64,000 nt of DNA from Candidula unifasciata (taxonomy: Eukaryota; Mollusca; Gastropoda; Stylommatophora; Geomitridae): contig CAJHNH020006645.1 in assembly GCA_905116865.2 (NCBI GenBank), positions 1 to 64,000 on the forward strand, read 5' to 3'. Under the pieces are notes generated by a model. The model worked only from the letters and a program-made list of their open reading frames with translations. It was not told the origin of the DNA and searched no databases. Each line of letters begins with the position of its first letter. The first letter of the stretch is position 1. The position numbers were made by a program, and so were the translations under genes. Shown piece by piece: positions 1-13,500 of the stretch.

Positions 1-280
1 GACTTCAAGATTTGGCAGGAAACTCCCCATAACGTTCCACGGCATGGGGGGGGGGGGGGGGAAGCATTAGGCTTAGTGGTAGTTGCTACTCATTTTAACA
101 TTAGCCCTAACCCTGACCCCCCTATAATATGGTACAGTCCAGGGTAACGCCTAGGCATTCCCTATGAAATCTCGAAGCCGACGTATCAAACAAAAGTACC
201 ATTGAGAACAACTATTTATATGCTGTTGTGTGGTTTTTGTTTTTGTTTTTTAAATTTTTTTCTATAAAGTCATTACATGT
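1..280. other. RTEL1 3' flank, nothing recognised
   Basis: AT-rich sequence with a G homopolymer at 45-61; no gene or repeat family recognised. Confidence 0.5.
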
Positions 281-600
281 TCAGTAAAAGAGCAACCAAG
301 AGGTTTCGAAAGAGGCGGGAGCCCGAAGACAACTTATCACAGACATCAGAAGGAGACAGTCATCACTTTTCGGCCATGTTATGAGAAGAGGGAAAATAGA
401 ACATGCTGTGACCACTGGAAAGATATGTGGAATGAGGGATAGAGGAAGACAACGAGAGAAGATTCTAGACAGTCTTGTTGCATGGCATGGCGGTGTGTCG
501 GCACACGAACTGATACATGCTACAGGAGATTGTGGAATATGGAGAGGCATGATCGCCCACGCCAGTCGGCAAGGCACCTGATGATGATGATGATGACATG
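281..600 (+). mobile_element. RTE-like 3' end
   Basis: Plus strand encodes RRGKIEHAVTTGKICGMRDR and [20 protein letters not shown] and ends GGCACCTGATGATGATGATG. The same 3' end is inside hAT copy 1. 3' flank of RTEL1. Confidence 0.7.
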
Positions 601-867
601 TTCAGTAGGTTGCCTTTGCATTCTTTAAGGTGCGACACTAACACCCGTGTCAAAGCTATTGCAATCTGAACTACTTGCCGACTGGTATGACGCTGATAAT
701 GTTGTCAAAGTCAATGCATGGCTTTCCGCTAGGTAATGATAGACGAGTTTGTCTCCTCCTAGCTGCTACCCAAAGGTTTACCCTACCATCCTGAGATTAA
801 AAAATGGCAGTCTGGATGGAAGACCACCAAGGCAGATGCCAGATACCCTGTTCTGCGTTCATCCGAA

Positions 868-1053
868 GATGTAAATGCGTTGTATCCGTTTATAGCATTT
901 ATCCGAAGATGTAATGCGTTGTATCCGTTTACAGCATTTATGCGAGATGCAAATGCGTTGTATCCGTTTACAGCATTTATGCGAGATGTAAATGCGTTGT
1001 ATCCGTTTACAGCATTTATGCGAGATGTAAATGCGTTGTACCCATTTACAACA
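868..1053. repeat. 39-bp tandem repeat, about 4.7 units
   Basis: Unit GATGTAAATGCGTTGTATCC then GTTTACAGCATTTATGCGA; 39 bp equals 13 codons, so both strands stay open. The unit derives from the start of the dispersed repeat family also seen at 16825, 36385 and 60100. Confidence 0.95.
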
Positions 1054-1239
1054 TTGCTACGATATTTGCGCCTTTCGGCCAACACATCTTTTCTACATGC
1101 ATTTGTTGACCCGGTTTGTCTTCCCAGAGATACCCAATTCAATTGTGAAAGAAGTTATAATTAAAGTACATATAAGTTATATAACAGCCACACGAGCAAG
1201 ATGCATCCTGCAATCCTATGCGGGTATAAACGATCGGGC

Positions 1240-1410
1240 AGACGATGCGACTTACATTTTTTTTAACAGGATAGCGGCACTCGATGAAAGAAATGTCCCT
1301 ACAATTTGGCATCTGCAAATGCTAAGCATGTGCTCCAGCAATGTCAACTGTATGCTGTCAAGAGAGACGCAATCTGGCCTGTACCAGCCTCGATAAAGAC
1401 AAAGTTGTAG
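1240..1410 (+). mobile_element. I-like retrotransposon 3' fragment (weak)
   Basis: The plus strand in one frame reads NVPTIWHLQM-like then AKHVLQQCQLYAVKRDAIWP, resembling the His/Cys-containing C-terminus of RNase-H-bearing elements. Confidence 0.45.
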
Positions 1411-2039
1411 GCAGAGAAATAGACTGCACAGTAGCTTTCATAAAGGTTACCAGCCTCCTAATAGGAAGATTTCTGACAGAAGAATCAAAGAAAAAAGAAG
1501 AAGGAGATGAAGAAAAACATATGAAACAGGCACTCGAAGGATTAACTCTTTGAGTCCCAAGGAACGCATCATACGTTCCTACCTAGAAGCCCAATGAACG
1601 CATGATGCGCTGATTTTATTACTTTCTTTACTACCCCCTGGGGCTGTGATGCTAAACCCCCTGGGACTCAAAGGGTTAAATGTCATGCTGTGAAGTAATA
1701 GTATTCTCTCTCTCTCTCTCACTCACACACACACATGCATATCAGATTCAACACTTGCTGGCTTATAAATGAAATATGTGACAGTAAACGTATAAAGGGC
1801 CCTTTCAAATGCCTTCAAGCATATTGGGCATATATGGCAAGACCTATCTATTACAGTCCCAAGTTCATAACTGCAGCAATACAGAAGGTTCAACAAGTTT
1901 TCACACACAGGAACAATACCATTATTTTGAAAACATTTCAATGTGTCATCCACTACAGAAGCACAGCTGGAGTTACACTGGTAATGACATCTGTGGTATG
2001 TTTATTTGTCCTATGTATGGAAACTTATGGGATACCCTG

Positions 2040-2405
2040 TCATCATCATCATCATCATAAGCTACTTCTGCCGTTAAGCATCGTGGGGAGGAATAATTTA
2101 TGATCCAGTGCATGTTGGCTGCCACTGGCTTTTGTCATGCTGTGAAGCCTTAGAGTGTCTTCAATGTTGTCGATCCACATTTTCCGCGGCCGTCCTCTTG
2201 CTCTTGTAGTTGAACTTCTGAGATGTAGTGCTTGTGATGGTATTTGATCTTGCTGCATTCTAAAGAGATGGCCAAACCACTTGATCTGCTGTTTCTGGAT
2301 GAATCTAGTACAAGGTGTCATTCCCACAATTTGCCTGAAAGTTTCGTTATTTACTCGATCTCGTATGGTTAGGTTGGCTGCTTTTCTCAGGCACCTCATA
2401 ACGCA
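2040..2405 (-). mobile_element. RTE-like RT C-terminal fragment
   Basis: Minus strand includes QKQQIKWFGHLFRMQQDQIP and ARGRPRKMWIDNIEDTLRL, the usual end of these ORFs, and finishes at an ATG-repeat tail (2041-2058). Confidence 0.75.
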
Positions 2406-2699
2406 GGTGGTGATTTTGCGTATATGGGCTTTAGATAGTGTTCATGTTTGGCACTGGTAGCCTAATGTTAGAATGAAGATGATGTTAATAATCTGTCTCT
2501 TTGCACTCATAGTTATGCTTGGATGTCTTAATAATGGTGGCAATTGGTATATAAGTGCACTTGCTTTCTGACATCTGTACTTCCTAAATGGGAGAGGGCA
2601 GAGCCTAACATGCTTTCCCTGCCTCAAGGCCAAGCCATTCAATTCTCCTGAGGTGAAATTTAAAAACTTAAAAGGGGGAAAACCAGTCAATTCTGCAGT

Positions 2700-2940
2700 T
2701 AGTAACCGGCCACATGTACACAAAATTTAAAACTGGTGAATCAGCCATGTGCACATGTGGATTGGCACCCAAGACAACAGATCATGTCCTCAGAGACTGT
2801 CCCAAATACAACATATCAAGACAAAACTTTTGGCCAAGAGAAACATCGGGGCAAGTCAAACTTTACGGGTCGTTCAGTAAATTACAAAAGACAGTGAATT
2901 TTATAGCGGAGACAATATTGCAGATATAGATAATCTATTT
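2700..2940 (+). mobile_element. I-like retrotransposon 3' fragment
   Basis: Encodes SAMCTCGLAPKTTDHVLRDC then PKYNISRQNFWP, the CTCG...H...C motif of this C-terminus, ending with a stop. Confidence 0.7.
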
Positions 2941-3479
2941 AAAGCGTATGAAAGAAGAAGCAGAAAAAGAACTGATGTACAAAGAGAATGAATTAATGTG
3001 AACTTCAACTAAGAAGCTCAGCACAAGAAAGAAACACAGATGCAAGCAAATATTTTGTTTTACCGCAAACTAAGAAATATTCAGACAAAAACAGTCACAA
3101 CCCATAAGTTATCAAAATACTTTAAAAACAAAACGGCAACAGGAAGTTGATGTGAAACAATTTTTACTTAGTTTATTAGCTTCCCATAAATAGTTTGCAT
3201 TGATATGTTTTTGGTATCAGCTCCGCCCAAAAATAATGTAAAAAAGGACAGGACACATAGATCACTGAAATTTGTATTGCTGCAACTAATCCATAGTTAG
3301 TGGTCAACTAAGGATAACATAAGCAAGAAATTATTAGGGCATATAGAATAATTTGTGCTTGCTGCACATTTTCCCGTAGCAACTAATGGATGCGAGTCAG
3401 GGACTCTTAATCTTTGAAAAATAAAGAAAATCGAGAAAAAAAAATCAAGCTTTTGAACTAAAACCCTACAGAAAAATTC
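2941..3479. other. RTEL1 3' flank, nothing recognised
   Basis: AT-rich, stop-dense on both strands; no supported feature. Confidence 0.5.
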
Positions 3480-4025
3480 TTAGAACACCAATGTACTTAC
3501 TTATTGCTTCTCTTCTACCTTGGGGTATAGAGGTTTGCCAGAGAGATTACCAGACTTTTCTAGCTGCAGTTTTCTTTTTTTGACTTTGTTCAACTCCAGT
3601 CCTCTGTCAGTCAGGGACTGTTAGACGTTGTATTCCCAGTGACCCCGGGTCACCCTGTTTCTTCCCCATTTCAGTCTATTACAGCTCCACGGTATCTGAA
3701 CTGGCTGACCTGCTGTAATGCATATCTTTCTTTTTTTGCGTTCTCTTTCTATCATCGTTCTATCAATCTTGCCAGTCGCTACTAAGTTCCCCAGTCCAGT
3801 CCTTCTTATGTCGAAAAAAACACACAGAATGCATACATCTAATAAGTTTACAATTTTCTACTGTCTTAATGAGGACTACTTCGTTTATTTTTCTATCACT
3901 CCATTGTATTCTTTGCATTCTTCTCAAAAACCATTTATCTGCAGTGAGGAAATATTTTTCAGCTTTTCTGCTTATTTTCCTTGTCTTCAGTAAATTCAGA
4001 ATCCAAAGCGGCAATGATGTCATAG
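3480..4025 (-). mobile_element. RTE-like RT fragment, decayed
   Basis: Minus strand contains EKYFLTADKWFLRRMQRIQW and SDRKINEVVLIKTVENCKLI, an RT C-terminal region. Downstream of the RTEL1 stop. Confidence 0.65.
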
Positions 4026-4433
4026 AGAAATTACTCTATTTTACCATGAATAAGACGCCATCATGTGGAAGAGGACATCTATTTGCTAGCCCTAAATTAG
4101 GAAATATAAATTTTAAATACATTCTGTGTATTCGTGACTTCCAATTTCAAACAAAACAATTTTGGGAAAACATTGTCTTACACAAAGAAAAATACAATAC
4201 TTCCATTTCTTTCAGATCACCTCAGCCACCAAGGACAGCTGGTCACCTCATAAATGTAGGCAACAATATAACTGTCTTATACAGTTTAAATCTAGGATTT
4301 TTTTGTTGGATTCACATCTCAACAAAATGAAACAAAACAAAGTGGCTCTTTGGGTTACTGATGTCAAATCTTCAGAGGGAATATAAAAATCACAACAAAA
4401 ATGTGAAAACAAACAAACAGAAATTGTTGAATG
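4026..4433 (-). other. Probable RTEL1 3' UTR and flank
   Basis: Directly downstream of the stop. AT-rich with no AATAAA or ATTAAA that I could place on the minus strand within the first 300 bases; the cleavage site is unknown. Confidence 0.4.
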
Positions 4434-4526
4434 TCACAATGCCTTGGTCACTCTGAGAGGTTTTAGGTGCTTTCTCTTGACACGTGTGCCACAGTGAGGG
4501 TACGGACATTTACGTTCTTCTGACAC
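4434..4526 (-). CDS. RTEL1: RTEL1 terminal exon, coding part with stop
   Basis: Encodes [20 protein letters not shown] then [10 protein letters not shown] and [16 protein letters not shown] aligns with the final CPACHTASRK of the human RING, completing the zinc ligands. Acceptor CTCTACAATCCAG. 31 codons including stop, phase 0 with exon 26. The 3' UTR end could not be placed. Confidence 0.8.
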   Translation of the reverse strand: MSEERKCPYPHCGTRVKRKHLKPLRVTKAL

Positions 4527-7500
4527 CTGGATTGTAGAGGCAAAGAAGTTACTAGTTTTATTCAAAAACTACTCTGTTAATTAACATGTTAAAGAAATAT
4601 TGGTCAACTAAAGTCATACACAATCAACATCTACAAAATAATACTAATAATAATGTTCTTCTTCTCTGTTCACCCGCTGTAAGCTCCGACGGAAAGTTCT
4701 GGTTGTTCATCCAGCTGTAAGCTCCGACGGAAAGTTCTGATTGTTCATCCAGCTGTAAGCTCCGACGGAAAGTTCTGGTTGTTCATCCAGCTGTAAGCTC
4801 CGACGGAAAGTTCTGGTTGTTTATCCAGTTGCACACTGGCTTTGTGTCAGGGCCTGAGTTTTGTGGGCACAACCGTTTTATTGGTTTCTTTGGGTGCAGT
4901 TGGTTGTTCCTTGTCGCTTGGGCAGATGCACTGAAACTTCGAAGTAAGCTGGGTTATAATACTGATACTAAGAATCCATTAACGTGCTACTGGATGGCAA
5001 TGTAATTATCAACCGTGCTGGCCTGATATTTATTTTTACAAATAGAAATAAAAATGTCTTCAGCTCAATAATATTTATTTTCAATCTGGAAAAAAAATTT
5101 ACTGTCATCCAAAATTGTCATTAAGACCTGTATTTACCACATTTTAGGATGGCGTCGAGATAGTGAGACTGGGTGGTTAGGTAGGTGTGTGAGTATGGAT
5201 GTTTGTGTGTGTGTATGTGGGGGGGGGGGGGGGGGGGGAAAAGGGGGGGGAGGTAAGGCATATGAACCTGACTATTTAAGTCCAAATGGCTAGTACAGTC
5301 ACCATTAATTGCACAGGTTAGGTTTCTTATTTTTGCCGCCCCCAGTGAAAAAAAAAATTACCGTCACTTTACTTGAGGATTCAAATCCGGATTTCTGGAA
5401 AGAGAGTCCACTATTCTAACTGTTTAACCAGTGGCTCCTCTACTGAACTATCTACTTAACTCAAAAACTGTCTGTTTCCAACACTGGAAGCAGCACTTTT
5501 AACTATCTACTTACCTCAAAAACTGTCTGTTTCCAACACTGGAAGCAGCACTTCTAACTATCTAGTTACCTCAAAAACTGTCTGTTTCCAACACTGGAGG
5601 CAGCATTTCTAACGTATCTATCTAGTTCCCTCAAAAACTGTCTGTTTCCAACACAGGAAGCAGCCCCTCTAACTTAACTATCTACTTACCTCAAAAACTT
5701 TCTGTTTCCAACACTGGAAGCAGCATACAGCTCCACATTCATGCTGATACCCATCGACCGGAAGTTGTCCACACAGAACACAAGTTGAAAATATTGTTTC
5801 ACCTGAAAACAAAGATAAGTGCTTTCTTGATATCCTACCCCAAACAGGGGAAATCCACAGGTCACGGGACAGTCTAATATTTCTAGGGGTGCTAGATAGG
5901 CTGCATGCAGTTGTGGGACCTAGGCTGCATGCAGTCGTAGGAACGTAGGTGGGTTGGGGCCATTTATAGATGTTTTGGGGTCGTTAAAACATCAGAAAGC
6001 CTGGAAACCAAGTCTGACAAACCCTCTAAAATGTTGGACTGTCCTGTGTCGTCATCTGGGGTAGAATATTAAGAAAGAACCCAAAGATGTAAACCTTCAC
6101 TAACATGCATGTCTCTCTCTCTCTCTCTCTGTGTGTACGTGCGTGCGTGTTTTTTTTCTTTTCATGATCATCCTTAACAGGTGCATTGAAACTGGAAAAA
6201 GCAAAAATACCTCTCCACAACATGCAATCCCGAACATCATGTTCCGTTCGTGTTTTGACACCTTTACATGCTTCTTTCTTCTTCTTATTTTCTTTTCTCC
6301 TGGAATGCCTCGCGACAGTACGGCAGGAAAAGATCTATAGAACGGGCCTTGTGAGATCTTTTCATTTTCTATGAACACTAAGTAAGTCACTGTCAGTTTG
6401 CTGGACCAGTCACAGTGTTTTTCAAACTTCCTAGAAGGTCACACTTGAACTAGACTATCACATTTAAACATGTCCACTCTAGAATGTCTGAAACCTACCC
6501 GGTTAGATGCTGTCCGAAACATCCCCTTGCCTCGTTATCTTAAATGGAAGTCTATATGCATTGACAAAGTATTTACCAAAATTCTTTTATCTTCTAACCT
6601 TTTTCTAGTCTGTCTGGTCAACATAATATGTTCCAGTTTCTTTCTTCTTATAATATTTTGTGGCATGGTCATTAATTGTCCAGGATTCAAAGGCATATGT
6701 TAAAACTGGTTTTATTTTGTTTCCAAATCGGCAATGCCCATGTCTTACTAGGACAAAGAAGACAGAAGAGGAGAAGGAAGAGCAGGAAAAAGAACAAAAA
6801 CAAGAGGTAAATACTTCAAGAACAAGAAGTAAATTCTTTATGCCTGGTTTACTGTGGTAAAGGCAAGGTAAACAAATTTGAATACTCTAATTTAAAATAA
6901 TTTAACGGACACCTAAAACACTAATCGAAAATTCTGATCAGAATGGCTGGTTCTGCATCAGTTGGTGGTGAATTGATGTATGACAAGCTAGATGTTGGAA
7001 GGGCATTTTGGGGGCAAGTGAAGAGGGCGGAGGCAAAAATAGATCACCAAGGTCTGTGGAGAATCGCGCTGCAGGGAGTTACCCGGGGATCTGGCCGATG
7101 CTCAACAATCAAGGGAAAGGCGAGATGGATATACAATCAGACAGTTACTGGTGCCATCAGAATTGGAACTCTTCGCCTGCTGCTGATGTTGGGGATGGAG
7201 CGCTTGTCGGGGGGTGTCCCAAGTGCTGTGATGTCGATTCTGAACTCAACATTTAACATTCTGGTTCAGAATTTATAAATTCTTTCATACCAGAAAAACT
7301 CACAGATAAATGACCGACCAAGATGAATTGTTTCTTCTCCCTGTGTGGGTTCTGGAGGCCCTGTGTGGGTTCTGGAGGCCCTGTGTGGGTTCTGGAGGCC
7401 CTGTGTGGGGGCAGAAAAAGAACAGACCCACAACCACTCTAACAAGCATGGCATAAGAGCCCAATAATTAGGGGTTTCCTTCGAAGTAGGGGTGCATTTA

Positions 7501-10500
7501 CCTGAGAGGCAAGGAACCACAGTCTGCACACAAATAAGCCAGATCTGTAAAACAGATGTGCATGAAAAAGCCAAATTCTGGAACACTACTTAAGTCCAGA
7601 AGTGTACAAACAACCAGAACTTTCGGCCTAAGTTTACAGCCAGTGAATGTGAAAACGAAGAAGAATGCTTTCTTCGAAGCTATACCAGCTGTTTTTCTAA
7701 AGTGGATGGTACCTCATCAGTGATGGGGAGGAGTTAATCTTAAACTAATCAAATGTTCCTTTCTGGAGTCAGCAGAGCAAGTGTATGACTTTCAACAGGC
7801 AAGGGGAAGTGTTATCCTGCATGCTAACCAGAAAAACTTGAATGGTGTCTCAGTGAATGCAATCCATTCATGCTTCATTCCATTAGACTACTGTTCCCTT
7901 GAGGAATATAGTTGTGAAATCTGGACTCAAAGGGTCTTCTGCTCTTCCACCATTTGTGGCGAGATGTGGGGAGATGTTGTGGCGAGATGTTGAGGGGAGA
8001 TGTAAGGAGATGTTGTGGGGAGATGTTGTGGGGAGATGTGGCGAGATGTTGTAGCAAGATGTTGTGGGGAGATGTTGGGAGATGTTGTGGGGAGATGTGG
8101 TGAGATGTTGTGGGGAGATGGTGTGAGATGTGGGGAGATGTTGTAGCGAGATGTTGTGGGCAGATGTTGTGGGGAGATGTGTCGAGATGTGGCAAAATGT
8201 GGGGAGAAGTGGGGAGATGTTGTGGGGAGGTGTGGGGAGATGTTGTGGCGAGATGTGGGGAGATGTGGTGAGATGTTGTGGGGAGATGTTGTGGGGAGAT
8301 GTAAGGATCGTTTGAGCGCTTTTTTCAATGCATTGTTTAAGCTGGTGTTCATTTCTGTCAGGTTGCTCCTGATGATGTCGCTCCATCTCTTGCGTGGTCT
8401 TCCCCTTGCACTGTGTTTATTATATTTTTTTCAGCATGGCTCTCTGTGGCAGCTGGTACCAAGGCATTCTCGTCAGGTGGCCAAACCATCTCATCTGTTG
8501 CTCTTTAATTAACTGTACGACTGTTTTCAGTCCTAGTCTTCTAATTTCTTCAATCTTGATTTTATCTTTTTTGAAAGGGTTGGTGCTGTTCATGTAACCG
8601 TGACATTGACCTTTCATTCATACCTTCCTGGACTCTTCTGGGTCACAGGGGTGTGTGAGTCTATTCCATCCTGGACATCTCACGGAACGGCACAATGAAC
8701 AGCGAGACTCAACATCAGTCAATGCATTGCTCACAGAACGCCACAATGAACAGCGACACTCAACATCAGTCAATGTGTTCATCAGAGAGGGGCCAGATGC
8801 CACAAAATCACATATAGTCGGTGTCCCCGAAATAATATAGAATTAGGTCACACCCCTACGCCATAAATGAAACAATGTGCAGTGCGTAACCTAATTTAAA
8901 CATCAGTTATTGTGAACAGCAGCGTCCGTGGCTTAGGCGTTGCGAGTCCGACTCGTAATCCCAACATACCGTGATAGAAACCCACTGCTGGCTGCGTGGA
9001 TTTTTATCATGGTATGAGGCGTCGCAGTTCGACCCAGCCTAAAATGGACACCAGAATGGCTGTCCTGGGAAAGTAAAGACGGCCGGCGTAATGCTGACCA
9101 CATTACCCATCCAGTGCCGATTGGTCTGTAAAAATATGGGACGCTCTTCCCATATACCAGATGCACCTAAGGCGTGAAAAGGGATCTTTACTTTTTACTT
9201 TTTTACTTATTGTGAACAGCACCAAAGGGGTAAACCTGAAAAACTTCCACATGACCATGCCCGATATGGAAGTCATTATTTCAGGCTTTACCCACTGTGG
9301 CTATTGCTTCTTTAGAACTTCACTGGTAGGAAAGGGTTAAACTTATGAACTGCATTTCTAGTTTCAGACTGTGTGCGTTGGAACTTCTGACAGCTGCCTT
9401 ATGCATTTAATGCATGGGTATGCTATTTGCTAAGACTGCAGTCTGTGTCAATTTTTTCACAAGGGACAGTAAAGGACATTTTGTGAGGTTGTCACTGGCA
9501 CAGGAGCGAGCAGAGTGACCCATTTGCTATAAATTGAAACTGCAATTACTTGATTACTTATGAAACTTATACAGAACATGCCTGTTCAACTATTCTGACC
9601 TTCAGGAAACCTGGCAAACTCACGCCTTCCTGTTTCCACCTCTTCCCAAGTTTTTGGGTAAACAAACATATCTGGGGTAAAAATTCCATCACTTGGATCA
9701 ATGGCTCCCTTCTGCACCAAGTCAAGATACGTTTTCCGGGCATCATATCTAAACTTCTCGGTGTTCATGGTGCCCGAGCTCCACAGGAAATGGCCGTGAC
9801 CATGCAGAGCACTATCCTGGCGAACTTCTTTTGACCTCATGGTGATAGCTCCATCATCACGCATCGTGAGAACTGTCAGGTTAACGACGTCCTTGTACTG
9901 AGGGACGTAGCCCCGAAACTCTGTAGAGATTTAGTGGTATCAGGTCAGTAAATTGTGATCCACCAGGAAGTCCCGCATTAGTTAAATTGATTTCTTTATG
10001 AATCTTCTTCTTCTTCTTCAGCACTTTATCACACAGTTGAGCATATGGGTTCAATTAACTTGCACCAAGTCTTTTTATCCCAGTCTGTAAGTATCTTTGC
10101 AATCACCATCATCATCGATCAATCAATTTGTCCCCTCTGGGCTGTAACCTAAAGATTTACCATACAATCCTGAGATTAAGCAATCTCAATCTGAATGGGA
10201 GAACAATAAGGTAGGCCCCCCCCCCTCCAAAGAGGTTATAATAAGGGCACCCATAATGGCTATGCCAGCCAGGTGTAACTGTGCCAGCCAGGTGTAACCG
10301 TGCCAGCGAGGTGTAACTGTGCCAGCCAGGTGTAACTGTGTCAGCCAGGTGTAACTATGCCAGCCAGGTGTAACCATGCCAGCCAGGTGTAACCGTGTCC
10401 GCCAGGTGTAACCGTGCCAGCCAGGTGTAACTGTGCCAGCCAAGTGTAACTATGCCAGCCAAGTGTAACTGCGCCAGTCAGGTGTAACTGCGCCAGCCAG

Positions 10501-13500
10501 GTGTAACTGTACCAGCCAGGTGTAACTGTGCCAGCCAGGTGTAACTGTGCCAGCTAGGTGTAACTGTGCCAGCTAGGTGTAACTATGCCAGCCAGGTGTA
10601 ACTATGCCAGCTAGGTGTAACCTGCATCCCTAAGTGAGTAAGGACATCATCATCCTCTTGCTGTGCTATTTATACGTCACTTAGGGGCTTGCTATCTATT
10701 CCCTTCACTCCATTCTATCCTGTGCAACATTCTTTTAGATATCATGGATGGAAGTCAGTCCAGTACCTGTGGTCTCTCTCATCAACGTTCACATTAGGGT
10801 TTCCTCATTTCCTCAGTCCATTTGCTGCCCATATCAGTCAGTGCCTGTCTGGTAATAGCAAAACACTGCTGCTATTTGGTGTATGCCAAAAGGGGGGTTA
10901 ACCGTCTTTAAACTGTCATTATGACATCACCGTTTTTATCTGCAGCACGATGTCACATGCTTAACACTCTTGACATCCTTAATAACAATACTGACAAGTT
11001 ACAACAGTGGTCTCCAACCTGCCGCCAGACCCCCCCCCCCCCACCTCCTCCCTCCCCAGGAAGTGTTGTTAACTCCTCCCAAACCATGAAAATAAATGGG
11101 TTACATTTTCATTTGTCATTATGATTACAATGTTGGATTTAACAGTCACATTGGCAGCCCAGGTTATTGTTATTGTGTATTTTTTGTTTATTGCAACAAT
11201 CAGTACAAGTAAACTTTTGCTGGAGTTATCCGTTTGAATACTTTTACTATTACTTCCCTTGAAAAGGTAACTGGAAAAAAAATATATATTGAGCCGTTAT
11301 CTTCCTTGAAACCACATATCTACATGTGTCTGAGACAATACATTTGTCTGTCTCCTAAAGTGTTAAATACTTGTGTTGGTATTACAGGGGATTCTTCTGG
11401 TGTAGTCAGGGGCAATGGCTAAAGATACGGCAGCGGTAGAGACAAAGATGAAGTAGAAAACAGGATATTAAATACAGGATCTTAGTTAGACCCCTATTTC
11501 CACATGGCCCACATATAGGGCAGCTGTGGAAACCACGATAAGGTAGAGGATGGGAGAATAAGACTTTCTTTTACTATGCCAGAAAAACCCTGGGCAATTA
11601 TATCTTGTAAATAATAAAACACGAAAAGTGTAAGTAAGCAGAAATAATGACAACAGATAGAATATCATTGCAATATTTCCCCACTGTGAATTTGAACAAA
11701 GAAGACACAAACAACAGATTGCACAATTTAGTTTTGCTAAATATACAAGGCAATAAATGGTGCAATCTGTTGTTTGTGTTTTATTTCTCCAAAACGACAG
11801 AATGTTGAATGAATACCTTTGATATCTCTGCTAGTATCTGTTGTTGAACTGGAGCTGGTAGAGGCTGCAGTACTGCTTGCCGTAACTGAACCATTGCCAT
11901 TGGTTAGATATACATCACCAGATCTGGAAGTAAAGCAGTTAAAAACTTCTTTCATACTGCCAATATTTTATAAACTATTATATGTGGATGTGGAAGACAA
12001 GGAAAAGCTCCCATTTAATTTTCCAAGAATAAGTTTGTGGCCAGTTTCAAAGTAAGGTTTTTAGTGTAACAGAGCACATCGATTTTCAAAAACAATTTTT
12101 TTTTCAGGTTTGCTACACTAGCCTCAGAATATAGGTACAGTTAAAGCTCATTAACACAAACCCAATTTAAGACAAACACTTGATTAAAATAAACAAAATG
12201 ATGGCCATGTATTAGTTACACAATATGTGAGATAAAACGTATTAGAAATGTGCTGGGAAAAACAAGAGAAAGAAGATAGAAGGTTACTTCAATCTTCGCG
12301 GTTCACCAGCTACACTCTGGCGGAAACAATACTGCAGGCTCCACACAGATCTCATTCCGGTACAGAATGGTTCCTTGCCTCTCCGGCATAGAACTCCGAT
12401 CGAAGGAATCAAAGTGGTTTGGGGCCTATTCTTGTTTTCCCCAGAATGAAACCACACGGGGGGGGGGGGGGGGGGGGGGACAGTACCGGTGAATGATTTC
12501 ACAGAACATCAAGGAATCAAATGGTTTGGCCATCTGGTTAGAATGGAAGAAAATCAGCCAGCAGCAAGAGGCCGACCAAGACAGAGAGGGGTGGAGGGAG
12601 TAAAAGAGAATAAAGAAACATAATATCATATTAATACAAGTTACACTACTAGCAAAGGCCAGAAAACTACATCTAACTCCACTCTGTGACGCTTTATGGT
12701 ATAAGCAGCAGGACAAAAGAAGTAGTAGTAGTTTCCAGTTACCTCAACATTTTATAGCATACTTTTTTGGTTTTCAGTCCTTTTCATTTGGAATGTGTGT
12801 TTATGAGGTTTTACTGTATTCTGCTTCATCAAGTCCCTAACTGCTGATCTGTCCAACTTCAAGCATTGTCAGCAGCTACATTACACTAGCTAAAAATGGC
12901 TATCCAGTCTATCAGAAGTGAACATAATCAAGCCACATGACTACTATTTACTTGATTGGAATAGGCAGGCCATCATTGTACGTCTCAAGACAGGGCAGAA
13001 TAAACTTAACATACAAATGCACAGGCCCTGTCTGAGAAGTCCACCTTCATGAAAATGTGGGCTGTGCATATAAACTACAGAACATATCTTGCAAGACTTC
13101 CTTCACTGAGAAGTATTCTGGCCCAGTGAGTCAACATCATACTCAATGCTATATGGAACTCAAGAGGAACTTGAAAAAAAAAAAAAGTAAATTTTATGGA
13201 AAGAACTCATCTGACCGTAAATTAAAGAAGTGATTACAAGAAGAAGTTTTACATAGAAGAGGCGTGGAGCCTTATGATGATGAGTTTTCAATAAACAGAT
13301 AAGAAACAATGTAATGTCTCCATATAAGATACCACTGAAGGTTAACACTTTTGCTCCTATGTAGTGCAAGGTTCTCAAAAAGTAATTAAACATCACTGGT
13401 TCTATCTGCACCTGTGCTGCATTTAGGAAGGCTAGACATGAAACATTTACTAAATCTAGCATCGGAGGGGAAGCTTGTGAACTAAACGGTTTTTTTAAAG

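Noticed and set aside
9550..9834. 94-codon plus-strand frame
   Set aside because: Shadow of the more protein-like minus-strand exon with good splice sites.
12284..12716. Pro-rich frames near the G homopolymer
   Set aside because: Proline tracts are translations of the poly-G/C tract; no other support.
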